This document shows, piece after piece, positions 1 to 8,301 of a stretch of 35,246 nucleotides of DNA (position 1 is its first letter; every line of letters begins with the position of its first letter). The notes under the pieces are model-generated. The model was not told the DNA's origin. It saw only the letters and a list, made by a program, of their open reading frames with translations, and did not search any database. Both the position numbers and the translations under genes were made by a program. Location of the stretch: NCBI GenBank assembly GCA_003222275.1, contig QHVJ01000171.1, positions 1 to 35,246 of the forward strand, in the 5' to 3' direction. This DNA comes from Acidobacteriota bacterium (lineage in GTDB: Bacteria > Acidobacteriota > Vicinamibacteria > Fen-336).

Positions 1-1
1 C

Positions 2-160
2 AACGCGACCGTCGAATACCGACACGTCCGGCCGTCCGACTACGGCCTGGCCCACATCGGGCATTTCGGATTCTTCAAGCCGGAGTGCGGCAAGGCCCTG
101 TGGGAAGAGATGATCACGTGGCTCGACGCCCGGAGTCTTGCCCTCGCCGCCACACGCTGA
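2..160 (+). CDS. Alpha/beta hydrolase, C-terminal end (partial)
   Basis: Only the last 52 codons are in the window; the gene begins upstream. The frame starting at base 2 is open to a TGA at 158-160 and includes the segment HIGHFGFF, which resembles the catalytic-His region at the end of serine-aminopeptidase-like alpha/beta hydrolases, followed by an amphipathic helix with WEEMITWLD. Substrate unknown. The next gene starts within or just after its end, so the two are probably co-transcribed. The assignment rests on one short motif. Confidence 0.6.
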   Translation, partial: NATVEYRHVRPSDYGLAHIGHFGFFKPECGKALWEEMITWLDARSLALAATR

Positions 161-185
161 ACGGCGCGCGACCGACCCGGCCGGC

Positions 186-1442
186 GTGAGCGGTCGCTCG
201 GCGCGGGCGGCGTCCGAGCGGGCATCCCTCGGCGAGGATCGCCCGGCTGGCTCCGCCTACGAGCGCCTGTTCCTGCGGATGCTCGACACACACCTCGACG
301 GCCGGATCCAGTTCGAGGTCGGAGGCCAGACGCTCGTCGCCGGCCGCGCCTCGGCCGAGCGGCGGGCGCCCTCCGAGGTCACGCTGAGAGTGCACGACCC
401 CGACTTCTTCCGTCGGGTGACCTGCTACGGGAACCTCGGCATGGGCGAGGCCTACATGGCCGGCCAGTTCGACGTGCTCGATGACGCGCTGCCCGCCCTG
501 CTGACGATCCTCCTGCGGAGCCGCGTGGACAAAGAGGTCTCCGCCGACGTCCGGCTCGCAGTCCGGTACCTCGGCGTGCGGCTCCGCAACGTCCTCGCGG
601 GAAAGGTCCGCAACGTCCGGCGGCACTACGATCTGGGCGACGACCTGTTCGAGAGCTTCCTCGATTCGACCCTGACCTACTCGTGCGGCTATGCGGATTC
701 GGCCGAAGACGACCTGGACCGCCTGCAGAGGAACAAGCTCGAGCGGATCTGCCGGAAGCTGCGGCTGGAGCCAGGCGACCACCTGCTCGACCTCGGCTGC
801 GGGTATGGGGGGCTTCTCATCCACGCCGCCCGTCGCTTCGGCGTCACCGGCGTCGGCGTGACGATCAGCCGCAGGCATCTCGAGGGTGCCCGACGAAGAG
901 TCGAGGAGGCGGGACTCTCCGGAAAGGTCGCGATCGACCTGCTGGATTACCGGGACGTCCACGGCCGGTTCGCCAAGGTCGTCTCCGTCGGCATGATGGA
1001 GCACCTCGAACCGGGCGAACTTGGGAGCTTCATCGGCAAGATCGCGTCCGTGCTGGAGCCCTCCGCCCTCGGCCTGCTGCATACCATCGGCTGCAGCACC
1101 CGCCGGAACGGGCACGACCCGTTCATCCAGCGCTACGTGTTCCCCGGCTCCGGCACGCCCAAGCTGTCGGAGGTCTCGCGGCGGCTCGAGGATCACGGGC
1201 TGGCCATCCTCGATGTCGAGAACATGGTCCGGCATTACGCATACACCGTCGAGCGTTGGTGGGAGCGGTTCCGCGCGAACTACCATACGCTCGACCATGG
1301 CAAGTACGACGCCGTCTTCAAGCGGATGTGGGAGTACTACCTGGCGTGCGGGATCGCGGCGGCACGGGTCGGCGAATGCGGGCTCTATCAGGTCCTGTTC
1401 ACGAACGACCACACGCGCGACCTCGCGCTGCAACGGGTGTAG
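186..1442 (+). CDS. Cyclopropane-fatty-acyl-phospholipid synthase-family methyltransferase
   Basis: Members of this family use S-adenosylmethionine to methylenate or methylate the double bond of acyl chains in membrane phospholipids. The SAM-binding motif LLDLGCGYGG lies near residue 200, followed by GVGVTISRRHLE, typical of the CFA/mycolic-acid cyclopropane synthase group. The C-terminal half carries the family pattern around NMVRHYAYTVERWWERF and ends with a Y-QVLFTND-type segment. Length (about 418 aa) is normal. The start is uncertain: a TTG at 138 would overlap the upstream gene, GTG 186 is used here, and an ATG at 279 would still leave most of the family N-terminus. The membrane desaturase that follows could make the unsaturated substrate, so the two form a plausible lipid-modifying pair. 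Confidence 0.9.
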   Translation: MSGRSARAASERASLGEDRPAGSAYERLFLRMLDTHLDGRIQFEVGGQTLVAGRASAERRAPSEVTLRVHDPDFFRRVTCYGNLGMGEAYMAGQFDVLDDALPALLTILLRSRVDKEVSADVRLAVRYLGVRLRNVLAGKVRNVRRHYDLGDDLFESFLDSTLTYSCGYADSAEDDLDRLQRNKLERICRKLRLEPGDHLLDLGCGYGGLLIHAARRFGVTGVGVTISRRHLEGARRRVEEAGLSGKVAIDLLDYRDVHGRFAKVVSVGMMEHLEPGELGSFIGKIASVLEPSALGLLHTIGCSTRRNGHDPFIQRYVFPGSGTPKLSEVSRRLEDHGLAILDVENMVRHYAYTVERWWERFRANYHTLDHGKYDAVFKRMWEYYLACGIAAARVGECGLYQVLFTNDHTRDLALQRV

Positions 1443-1473
1443 GCCGCCGGGCGGACCGGCCGGACGGGGGAGA

Positions 1474-2538
1474 GTGAAGCAGGTGGACGACCTTGTCGAG
1501 CTGCATGCCGCGCTTCGAGCACGGGGCTGCTACCGGCGACCGACGGGGCGGGTGGTAGCCGAACTGGGACTCTTCCTGGCCATCGTCGCCGCCGCCCTGG
1601 CGATGTTGATCACGCTGGAGGGCGTCGCGGTCCACCTGGCCGCCCTCCTGCTCCTGACCCTGGGCTCGCTGGGGGTGGCGGCAAACACGCACACGTCGTC
1701 ACACTACGCCACCAGCGAGCGGCGATGGCTCAACGAGCTTCTCACTTACTTCGGCTGTTCGTTCTTCCTGCAGTTCTCCGCCACCTACTGGTGGCATAAG
1801 CATGGCGTCCACCACCGGAGCCCCAACGTCATCGGCGTCGACGCGGACGTCGACTTCAAGCCGCTCTTTGCCCTGGACCGGGACGAGGTGGACCGGTGCT
1901 CGCGGCGGCGGCGGCGGTACCACCGCTGGCAGTGCGTGATCCTGCCGCTCGCCATCGCCAGCAACGCCATCAACATGCAGATCGCCGGGTGGTCGCACTT
2001 GATCGGAGCGCTGGCCCGGCGCGCGACGCGGCGGCGGGAACACTGGATCGACCTCGGAGCCATGGCGCTCCACTGGGTCGTCTGGATCCTCGTCCCTCTC
2101 TCGCTCTTCGCGCCCGCCGACGTCGCGCTGTTCCACCTGACGAGGACGGTCCTGCTCTCCTATGCGTTCTTCGCGGCGTTCGCGCCGGCGCACCTGCCCG
2201 CGGAGGCGCTTTTCGTGCGTCCCGCGCAGGGAAGGGGCGATTTCGTCCTGCGGCAGACGGCGACCACGGTGAACTTCCGCACGGGCCGGATCGGCCGGCT
2301 GCTCTGTGCCGGGCTCGATTACCAGATCGAGCACCATCTCTTCCCGGGTCTCAGCCACGTCCATTATGCCGACGCGAGCGAGGTGGTGAGGGCGTACTGC
2401 GAAAGGCACGGCTACCCCTACCGGACCCTGGGATGGGGGGAAGCCATCTGGAAGGCGCTGCTGGTCTTCTACCGGCCGAAGCCGGTCCACCGCCTCGAGG
2501 CCGCCGCCGGGTCCGCGCGGCAGGCCGCGATCGCCTAG
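1474..2538 (+). CDS. Membrane fatty-acid desaturase
   Basis: A di-iron integral membrane desaturase/hydroxylase. All three His boxes are visible: HTSSH (residues 73-77), HKHGVHH (108-114) and QIEHH (284-288). Hydrophobic segments near residues 28-65 and 190-235 fit the four-helix membrane topology. It presumably introduces a double bond into a fatty acyl chain; position and carrier (lipid, CoA or ACP) cannot be told from sequence. GTG 1474 lies directly behind GGGGGAGA; another in-frame GTG at 1483 has better spacing from that site, so the start is uncertain by three codons. It follows the CFA-synthase-like gene by 31 bp and ends 4 bp before the convergent end of the large regulator, leaving no room for a separate terminator. 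Confidence 0.93.
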   Translation: MKQVDDLVELHAALRARGCYRRPTGRVVAELGLFLAIVAAALAMLITLEGVAVHLAALLLLTLGSLGVAANTHTSSHYATSERRWLNELLTYFGCSFFLQFSATYWWHKHGVHHRSPNVIGVDADVDFKPLFALDRDEVDRCSRRRRRYHRWQCVILPLAIASNAINMQIAGWSHLIGALARRATRRREHWIDLGAMALHWVVWILVPLSLFAPADVALFHLTRTVLLSYAFFAAFAPAHLPAEALFVRPAQGRGDFVLRQTATTVNFRTGRIGRLLCAGLDYQIEHHLFPGLSHVHYADASEVVRAYCERHGYPYRTLGWGEAIWKALLVFYRPKPVHRLEAAAGSARQAAIA

Positions 2539-2542
2539 CGGC

Positions 2543-5500
2543 TCAAGCGGCGGCGGATCCTTCCGACGAGAGGGCGGCCAGCGCGGCCCGGATCTTGTCC
2601 AGCAGGCCCTGCAGGTCCACCGACTCGGCGATCTGGCGCGCTTCCTCGAGGTGCCGGGCGGCGTCCTCGGACCGCTTCTGCGCATGCTCCAGGATCCCGA
2701 GGTTCATGAGGCAGCGCGCCAGCACCGCCGGCACGCCGGCGCTGCGGGCGATGCGGATGGCCTCTTCGAGATGGTGCCTCGCCTTGCGCGCCGCGAACGG
2801 ACGCGAGCGCAGGAGGAACCCCAGGTTCCGGAGGAGGGTGCGCAGGGGGATCCGGGTGCCCCTCTGGAGCATCCGGAGGTAGAGCTCCCCGAGGAACATG
2901 TGGCCGAACGCGGGCGGGGCGGCGGTGCCCCAGGCGGTGAAGCGCCTGATCGCCTCCTCGGCCACACCGACCCCGGCGTTCATCTCGCCGGCCAGGGCGA
3001 GAGCCGCGCCGTAGGGGAAGTCGACGCCGAGCAGGAGCGTGAGCCGGTTGCCTTCGATGATCTCCCGCCGGACTTCACGAAGGATCGCCACGCCCTCGCG
3101 CGCCCGACCCATGAGCGACAGCGCGGCTCCTTTGGCGGCCAGGGTCGTGAGGCGGTCGGCCGGGCTCGGCGACAGCCGAAGCGCCTCCTCGGCGTGCTCG
3201 ATCGCCTCCTCGTAGCGCTGGTCGTAGACGTCGACATGGGCAAGCGCGTACAGGCCCAGCGCCGTGGGCCGGGGGTCGCCGGTGCGGCGACCCAGCTCCA
3301 GCAGGCGTGCGCAATGCTCCCGGGCCTCGTTGTACCGGCCGCCGGTGAGCTTCTCGAAGGCCAGGCACAGCAGCCTCTGGGAGTCGAGGTAGACGTCGCC
3401 GAGGCGCTCCGCGACGTGGTGCACGCGATCGCCGAGCTGACTCACCACGTCCGCCGGCCGGTCACCGCGCTTGAGCCAGTAGAGGAACATCAGCCCCATG
3501 CACGCGTAACCGAAGCACTCCTCGTCGCCGAGCGACTCGCCGATGGCCAGGCTCCGCTCGAGCACCGATCGGGCCTGGTCGTAGCGGGCTCCATGGAAGT
3601 GCGAGAACCCCTCCCAGAAGAGGAGCAGCGAGAGCCGGCGCGCATCGCCGAGGGCCTCGAAGCGGCTGCGGTACCGGGCCACGAGATCGGTCAGCCCCCT
3701 AAAGTTGCTCTGGTAGTAGTAGACGCGCACCCAGCTCAGGAAGGCGTCGGCCAGCAAACCCTCGTCGACGCGCCCGGGCACCGTCTCCAGCAGCTCCATC
3801 GCCTGGCGGAAGCGCTGGTGAGCGTCCTCCAGGGAGTAGACGCGCAGGCTCTTCTCGGCGGCCAGGGCAAGGTATCGCGCCGCCTTCTCGACCCGTGAGG
3901 TCCGGCTGTAATGGTGAGCCAGCACCTCCACCCATTCGGCGAGCTGCGTGCCGTACAGCCCCTCGATCGCCTCCCCCACGCGCTCGTGCAGCTCCGCGCG
4001 CCGAGACGCCGGTAGACTGTCGTAGATCGCCTCCTGGACGAGCACGTGCTTGAACACGTGCTCGTCACGCCGTTGCCCGGGCTCCGCGAAGACCAGCTCC
4101 TGGTTCTCGAGGGTGCGCAGACATGCGTCGAGTCCCTCCTTGACACCCAGCACGCCGCGGATCAGCTCCGGCGTGAATTGGCGCCCGATGACGGAGGCCA
4201 CCTGGAGGACCGCCCGCGGCGCCGCGTCCAGCCGCTCCAGCCGGGCGAGCAGGAGGTGCTGGAGAGTGTCGGGGAGCGGGCCTTGCTCCCATCCCGCTCG
4301 CAGACCGAGTCCGACCTCGGTCTCGAGCAGACCGCCGCTCTCCAGCAGGTACCGAGTGACCTCTTCGGCGAACAGCGGGTTGCCCTCGGCCTTTTCCACC
4401 AGCAGGCGGGCCAGCTCCGGAGCGAGGACGTCGGTGCCCAGGCGCGCTTGCACCAGCTGGAGCGAGGTCTCCTCGGAGAGCCGGCGCAAGCGAAGCTCGC
4501 CGACGCTGCGACCGCCCGCCCACGGCGGACGGTATGGGGGCCGGTACGCGCACAGGACCAGGAGCTGCAGTCCTGTCTCGCTCTCGATGACCCGCGTCAG
4601 GAGCTCCTGTGACGCCGAGTCGATCCAGTGGAGGTCATCGAGGATCAGCACCGCCGGAGAAAGGCGGCAGCGCTCCCGCAGCAGCCGCACGAGCACGTCG
4701 CGGGTGCGCGCGCCGACGACCTGGGCGTCGAGGCCCCGGAGAGCCTCACCGCTTCCGTCGAGGCCCAGCAGTGCGATGAGGAACGGAATCATCGCCTCTG
4801 CTTCCTCCGCCAGCCCGAGCACGTCGAGGCCGCGCCGGATCTTCCGGGCGACCTCCAGCACGTGCTCGCCCTCGCCGAGGAGGAACGTCGAGCGGACGAC
4901 CTCGATGAACGGAAGGAACGGGGTCACTCCGCCGAAGGACGTGCAGTGCCCCTGCAACACCAGGACGCGTTCATCGTGCAGGCGTCGGCGCAGCTCGTGC
5001 AGGAGCCGCGACTTCCCGATCCCGGCCTCGCCGACCACGTCCACCACCCCCAGCGTCCCCCGCCGGACCTCTTGCCACGCACGCTCGAGCCCCGCCAGCT
5101 CACCTTGGCGACCGATGAACTTCGTGAGTCGGCCCCCGAGCCCGAGGCCGGTCTGCTCGCGGCCGCCGAGACGGTAGACGGGCTCGGAGGTCCGCGGGAG
5201 GCCGACGGGAGTCAGCTCGAACCGCCGCTCGAGGAACGGGCGGGCCGCGTCGCTGACCAGGACGGCGCCCGTCTCGGCCCTGGCCACCAGCGACTCGAGG
5301 ATTACCGAGGCTTGCCGCTTCACGTCGGCGTCGATCTGCGCGGCCCCGCCGATGCTGCCGATCATCGCGGGCACCACGTGGATTCCCACCCGCACGCCGA
5401 GCGTGGGCCCCCGGGGCGGCTTCCCTTCGTCTGCCTGTACGATCGAGAGCGCCGCGTGAGCGGCACGCCGGGGGGAGTCTTCGCGCGGCTCGATGCCGAA

Positions 5501-6820
5501 CGCGGCCACGATCCGGGTCTGGCCGAGCTCCTCGATGCGCCCGTCGAGCGTGCGGACCTTCTCCACCAGGCTCGTCAGGGCCCGTCCCGTGTCCGGCGGC
5601 GCCTCCAGCTTCGATGGTCCGATCAGGTCCGCACGCAGCAGCACGACGTGGCGCCTGTCCCAGCAGATGCCCTCGGTCGGCTCTGGCGCTACCGTGCATG
5701 AAGGGACGTCGACCGTGGCCCCCTCGTCGCCCACCGCGGAGGCGGGGGGCGGCGGAAGCCGCGCGGCCGGAGCTTCATCGACCGTGGGCTCCTCGAACCG
5801 GGTCGATGCTCCCGAAGGCCGGGTGACGGACGGCACGGCCGGGGCCGAGGCCACCCTCCCCGCGTGCAGCCCGTGCTTCTCCATCCGATAGCGAAGCCTG
5901 TTGCGCGAGAGCCCGAGCCGCGAGGCGGTGCGGGAGACGTTCCAGCCCGTCTCCTCGAGCGCCTCGAGGAGCTGCCGTTCATCGAGCTCCTCGGCTTCGA
6001 GCCGCGGACCCGCGTCCCCCGAGTGCGCGGCGCCGCGCGCGCCTTCGCCGAGACGAAGGCTCGCCGCGCTCACGACCGGCGTCTCCGACAGCAGCGTCAC
6101 CCGCTCGATCACGTTGCCCAGCTCGCGGACGTTGCCGGGCCAGCGATAACCGAGGAGCGCGTCGCGGGCGTCGTCGGCCAGCGTGCGGGGGGGCCGCCGG
6201 TAGTCGGCGCAGGCGCGGGGCAGGAAGTGCTCGGCGAGGAGCAGGACGTCCCGGCCCCGCTCGCGCAGCGGTGGCAGCCGGATGGTCAGCACCGCCAGCC
6301 GGTGGTAGAGCTCCTCGCGGAAACGGCGGGCCAGTACCGCCGCCTCGAGGTCGTCGTTGGTCGCGGTCAGGATCCAGACGTCGACCGGTTCGAGCCGCGT
6401 GCTCCCGAGGCGGCGCACCGCGCGGTCCTCGAGGACCTTGAGCAGCTTCGCCTGAAGCGCTTCCGGAAGCAGCCCGATTTCGTCGAGGAAGATCGTCCCG
6501 CGATGAGCGGTCTGGAAGAGCCCGGGCTTCGCCTGCCGCGCGTCGGTGAAGGCCCCGCGCTCGAATCCGAACAGCTCCGCCTCGAGCAGGGTTTCCGGGA
6601 TGGCCGCGCAGTTCACGTCGACGAACGGTCCGCCGGCACGGGGGCCGGCTCGGTGGATCGCCCGCGCCAGCAGTCCCTTGCCGGTGCCGGTCTCGCCGCA
6701 GATGAGGATCGGAGGAAGACGGCCGCCCTCGCCCGCGAGATGCAGGAGGTGCGCGACCTGCTCCCGCACGGCAACGATTCCGGGGCTCTCCCCGATCAGC
6801 TCGCGCAGTGGCTCAGGCAT
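2543..6820 (-). CDS. Giant regulator: sigma-54-type AAA+ / Fis HTH / degenerate cyclase domain / ATPase / TPR
   Basis: A 1425-aa fusion of two signalling architectures. Residues 8-245 are a sigma-54 activator AAA+ domain: Walker A GETGTGKG (42-49), GAFTDA (89-94) in place of the usual GAFTGA loop, DEIG (113-116), LRERGRDV and WPGNVREL. Residues about 283-318 are a Fis-type helix-turn-helix (NVSRTASRLGLSRNRLRYRM). About 389-555 resembles a class III nucleotidyl cyclase: the first metal Asp is present (RADLIG), but the second is replaced (GQTRIVAAFG), so catalysis is unlikely. From 568 there is a second ATPase with P-loop GEAGIGKS (597-604) and Walker B LILDDLHW, then about 500 residues of TPR-like helices. 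No receiver or GAF domain precedes the AAA+ domain. ATG 6820 is chosen because the AAA+ domain begins there; an open extension to 7036 would add a poly-Pro tract encoded by the CCA repeat. Confidence 0.9.
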   Translation of the reverse strand: MPEPLRELIGESPGIVAVREQVAHLLHLAGEGGRLPPILICGETGTGKGLLARAIHRAGPRAGGPFVDVNCAAIPETLLEAELFGFERGAFTDARQAKPGLFQTAHRGTIFLDEIGLLPEALQAKLLKVLEDRAVRRLGSTRLEPVDVWILTATNDDLEAAVLARRFREELYHRLAVLTIRLPPLRERGRDVLLLAEHFLPRACADYRRPPRTLADDARDALLGYRWPGNVRELGNVIERVTLLSETPVVSAASLRLGEGARGAAHSGDAGPRLEAEELDERQLLEALEETGWNVSRTASRLGLSRNRLRYRMEKHGLHAGRVASAPAVPSVTRPSGASTRFEEPTVDEAPAARLPPPPASAVGDEGATVDVPSCTVAPEPTEGICWDRRHVVLLRADLIGPSKLEAPPDTGRALTSLVEKVRTLDGRIEELGQTRIVAAFGIEPREDSPRRAAHAALSIVQADEGKPPRGPTLGVRVGIHVVPAMIGSIGGAAQIDADVKRQASVILESLVARAETGAVLVSDAARPFLERRFELTPVGLPRTSEPVYRLGGREQTGLGLGGRLTKFIGRQGELAGLERAWQEVRRGTLGVVDVVGEAGIGKSRLLHELRRRLHDERVLVLQGHCTSFGGVTPFLPFIEVVRSTFLLGEGEHVLEVARKIRRGLDVLGLAEEAEAMIPFLIALLGLDGSGEALRGLDAQVVGARTRDVLVRLLRERCRLSPAVLILDDLHWIDSASQELLTRVIESETGLQLLVLCAYRPPYRPPWAGGRSVGELRLRRLSEETSLQLVQARLGTDVLAPELARLLVEKAEGNPLFAEEVTRYLLESGGLLETEVGLGLRAGWEQGPLPDTLQHLLLARLERLDAAPRAVLQVASVIGRQFTPELIRGVLGVKEGLDACLRTLENQELVFAEPGQRRDEHVFKHVLVQEAIYDSLPASRRAELHERVGEAIEGLYGTQLAEWVEVLAHHYSRTSRVEKAARYLALAAEKSLRVYSLEDAHQRFRQAMELLETVPGRVDEGLLADAFLSWVRVYYYQSNFRGLTDLVARYRSRFEALGDARRLSLLLFWEGFSHFHGARYDQARSVLERSLAIGESLGDEECFGYACMGLMFLYWLKRGDRPADVVSQLGDRVHHVAERLGDVYLDSQRLLCLAFEKLTGGRYNEAREHCARLLELGRRTGDPRPTALGLYALAHVDVYDQRYEEAIEHAEEALRLSPSPADRLTTLAAKGAALSLMGRAREGVAILREVRREIIEGNRLTLLLGVDFPYGAALALAGEMNAGVGVAEEAIRRFTAWGTAAPPAFGHMFLGELYLRMLQRGTRIPLRTLLRNLGFLLRSRPFAARKARHHLEEAIRIARSAGVPAVLARCLMNLGILEHAQKRSEDAARHLEEARQIAESVDLQGLLDKIRAALAALSSEGSAAA

Positions 6821-6913
6821 TGCACACGGTCCAGGTCCAGAGGCTGAGCCTCGAAGGGCCCCTGAGAACATCCTACTCCTGCGCCATCGCCAACGGACGG
6901 CGAGAGCAGATTG

Positions 6914-6946
6914 TGGTGGTGGTGGTGGTGGTGGTGGTGGTGGTGG
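6914..6946 (+). repeat. (TGG)11 trinucleotide microsatellite
   Basis: Eleven perfect TGG units in the 215-bp gap between the divergent starts of the large regulator (6820, minus) and the zinc-ribbon gene (7036, plus). On the minus strand it is (CCA)11, which would lie in the leader of the regulator transcript or, if an upstream start were used, encode a run of prolines. Such runs can change length by slippage, and the repeated GG pairs could form two-quartet G-quadruplexes. Apart from this repeat I see no confident promoter in the gap. Confidence 0.97.
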
Positions 6947-7035
6947 ACAGCAGGAAGGGTGATCAGGCGGAACGATCGATCGGATCGGGTCGCCGGGCGC
7001 GCCGGCGATACGCCGCATCTGCGACGGAGAGAACA

Positions 7036-7278
7036 ATGGACCTGGAAACCAAGAACGCCAACCTCCGGACCGGCGCTGCGGTCCGAAACCGTTGCCTCGA
7101 CCTCCCCTGCCCGTGCTGCCGGCAGGCGACGGTGCGGTACTGGCCCGACTACGACGAGACCGGGGAGATCCTCTCCTGCCCGGGCTGCCACCGCCTGTAC
7201 GAGCTGACCGACCGCGGCGCCGGCATCATCGCGCCGCTCGCCGCCGAAGAGGGCGCGCCCCGCCCTGAGCGGAGCTGA
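7036..7278 (+). CDS. Small zinc-ribbon protein
   Basis: An 80-aa protein with two knuckles, C25-x2-C28 (CPCC) and C48-x2-C51 (CPGC), spaced like a rubredoxin-type zinc ribbon. No signal peptide or membrane segment. Start ATG 7036 follows GGAGAGAAC. It ends 2 bp before the Crp/Fnr regulator gene, so the two are probably co-transcribed and it may assist that regulator, but its specific function is unknown. The open frame upstream of 7036 runs through the TGG repeat and is not thought to be coding. Confidence 0.75.
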   Translation: MDLETKNANLRTGAAVRNRCLDLPCPCCRQATVRYWPDYDETGEILSCPGCHRLYELTDRGAGIIAPLAAEEGAPRPERS

Positions 7279-7280
7279 CA

Positions 7281-7934
7281 ATGGAACGCCTACCCGGTGT
7301 GCTGCTGTCCGCGGCCGCGCAGGCGGCGCCGCCCCGCCAGTTCCCGGCGGTCACGGACCTCTTCCGGCAGTCGTTCCCGGCCGAGGAAGTCATCCTCCTC
7401 GAAGAAGGCGTCGTCAAGCTCATCCGACTGGAGGATGACGGCCGGCAGTTGATCGTCGGCCTGCACTCCGCGGGATCGATGCTGGGGGCGGCGCCCGTGG
7501 TGGCGAACCGCTCCCATCCGGCCACCGCAACGACGGTCACCCCCTGCACGGTCCGCCACATCCCCGCCTTCGCGTTCCGCCAGTTGCTGAAGAGCGATCC
7601 CGCGACGTCGTGGCAGGTGCACGAAATGCTGAGCCGCGAGGTCTGCGAGCAGGCGGCGCGCCTCTCGGAGCTGGCCTGCTGCTCCTCGCGCCAGCGCCTC
7701 GAGTCGGCCTTGCAGGCTCTCCTGCCCTCCGGGTGCACCCCGGCCAAGGAGGTCAAGCTGCAGACGCCGCTCAAGCATCGCGAGATCGCCGAGCTGATCG
7801 CGGTGACTCCCGAGCAACTGAGCCGGCTCCTGAAGGGGATGGAGGAGGATGGGTTGCTGCGACGCGAAAAGGGCTGGCTGATCCTCCGGGATGTCCGGAT
7901 GTGGGGGTCGGCTGAAGAAGCCGCCTCGCGTTGA
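7281..7934 (+). CDS. Crp/Fnr-family transcriptional regulator
   Basis: A 217-aa cytosolic DNA-binding regulator. The N-terminal part resembles a cyclic-nucleotide-binding-like beta-roll (EEGVVKLIRLEDDGRQLIVGLHSAG), and residues about 165-203 form the winged helix-turn-helix (LKHREIAELIAVTPEQLSRLLKGM). The recognition helix has E178-x-x-S181-R182, the pattern by which FNR reads TTGAT half-sites, unlike the R-E-x-x-x-R pattern of CRP. There is no N-terminal Cys cluster of the FNR iron-sulfur type; a CC pair sits at 133-134. The effector is unknown. Four FNR-type boxes occur in the window, the first overlapping this gene's own stop codon. It probably activates the neighbouring synthase operon (inference). 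Confidence 0.9.
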   Translation: MERLPGVLLSAAAQAAPPRQFPAVTDLFRQSFPAEEVILLEEGVVKLIRLEDDGRQLIVGLHSAGSMLGAAPVVANRSHPATATTVTPCTVRHIPAFAFRQLLKSDPATSWQVHEMLSREVCEQAARLSELACCSSRQRLESALQALLPSGCTPAKEVKLQTPLKHREIAELIAVTPEQLSRLLKGMEEDGLLRREKGWLILRDVRMWGSAEEAASR

Positions 7935-7944
7935 CCCGGGTCAA
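7931..7944. promoter_or_regulatory. FNR-type box, upstream copy (perfect palindrome)
   Basis: TTGACCCGGGTCAA is a perfect 14-bp inverted repeat overlapping the stop codon of the Crp/Fnr gene. Its centre lies 22 bp, two helical turns, upstream of the centre of the second box at 7953-7966, which would put it near -63.5 relative to the predicted start. That is a class I activator position on the same helix face. Confidence 0.7.
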
Positions 7945-7952
7945 GCACTCGC

Positions 7953-7994
7953 TTGATGGACCTCAATGATCGTCCGGACGACCGCGCCTAGATT
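7953..7994 (+). promoter_or_regulatory. Class II Crp/Fnr-type promoter of the synthase operon
   Basis: Box TTGATGGACCTCAA (7953-7966) is followed after exactly 22 bp by the -10-like hexamer TAGATT (7989-7994). If transcription starts near 8001, the box is centred at -41.5, the classical class II position, and replaces a -35 element. The first gene of the run starts at 8028 with a GGAGG-type ribosome binding site. The same box-to-hexamer distance recurs at 22299-22340 and 27601-27642. Confidence 0.72.
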
Positions 7995-8027
7995 CGACAA
8001 CGACGCGCAAGAGCAGCGGAGGCCAGT

Positions 8028-8291
8028 GTGAGCGAGCAAGGTGTGTTGCCGGCTTCGGTAGACGAGCTGAGGAAGCTGGTCGCGGACGTCCTCGACCGGG
8101 ACGAGGGCTCGATCGGATACGAGACGCACTTCCTGAACGACCTCGAGGTGGATTCCCTCATGGCGCTGGAGGTGCTCGTCACCCTGGAGAACAGGTACCA
8201 GGTCAAGCTGGGCGAGGACGAGCTGAAACAACTGACCTGCCTCCGCAGCGTCCACGAGCTGCTGCGCGCCAAAGGCGTGATGGCGGACTGA
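8028..8291 (+). CDS. Acyl carrier protein (ACP 1)
   Basis: An 87-aa carrier protein. The phosphopantetheine attachment site is Ser43 in LEVDSLMALEVL, at the start of helix 2, and the acidic helices are typical of type II ACPs. It carries growing acyl chains as thioesters for the synthases that follow. Start GTG 8028 has GCGGAGG upstream. It is the first gene after the predicted FNR-type promoter. No phosphopantetheinyl transferase is encoded in the window, so activation must come from elsewhere. Confidence 0.95.
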   Translation: MSEQGVLPASVDELRKLVADVLDRDEGSIGYETHFLNDLEVDSLMALEVLVTLENRYQVKLGEDELKQLTCLRSVHELLRAKGVMAD

Positions 8292-8301
8292 GGCCCTGTC
8301 C

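Noticed and set aside
114-1433. Long minus-strand open frame opposite the CFA-synthase-like gene
   Set aside because: Antisense shadow typical of high-GC codon use; repetitive composition without family motifs, while the plus strand has clear SAM-binding motifs.
6821-7035. Sigma-54 (-24/-12) promoter controlled by the giant regulator
   Set aside because: No GG-N10-GC element with acceptable flanks found here or before the neighbouring operons.
6546-7281. Open frames with poly-His, poly-Val, poly-Trp or poly-Gly runs near 6.9 kb
   Set aside because: All are translations of the TGG/CCA repeat in different frames, not proteins.
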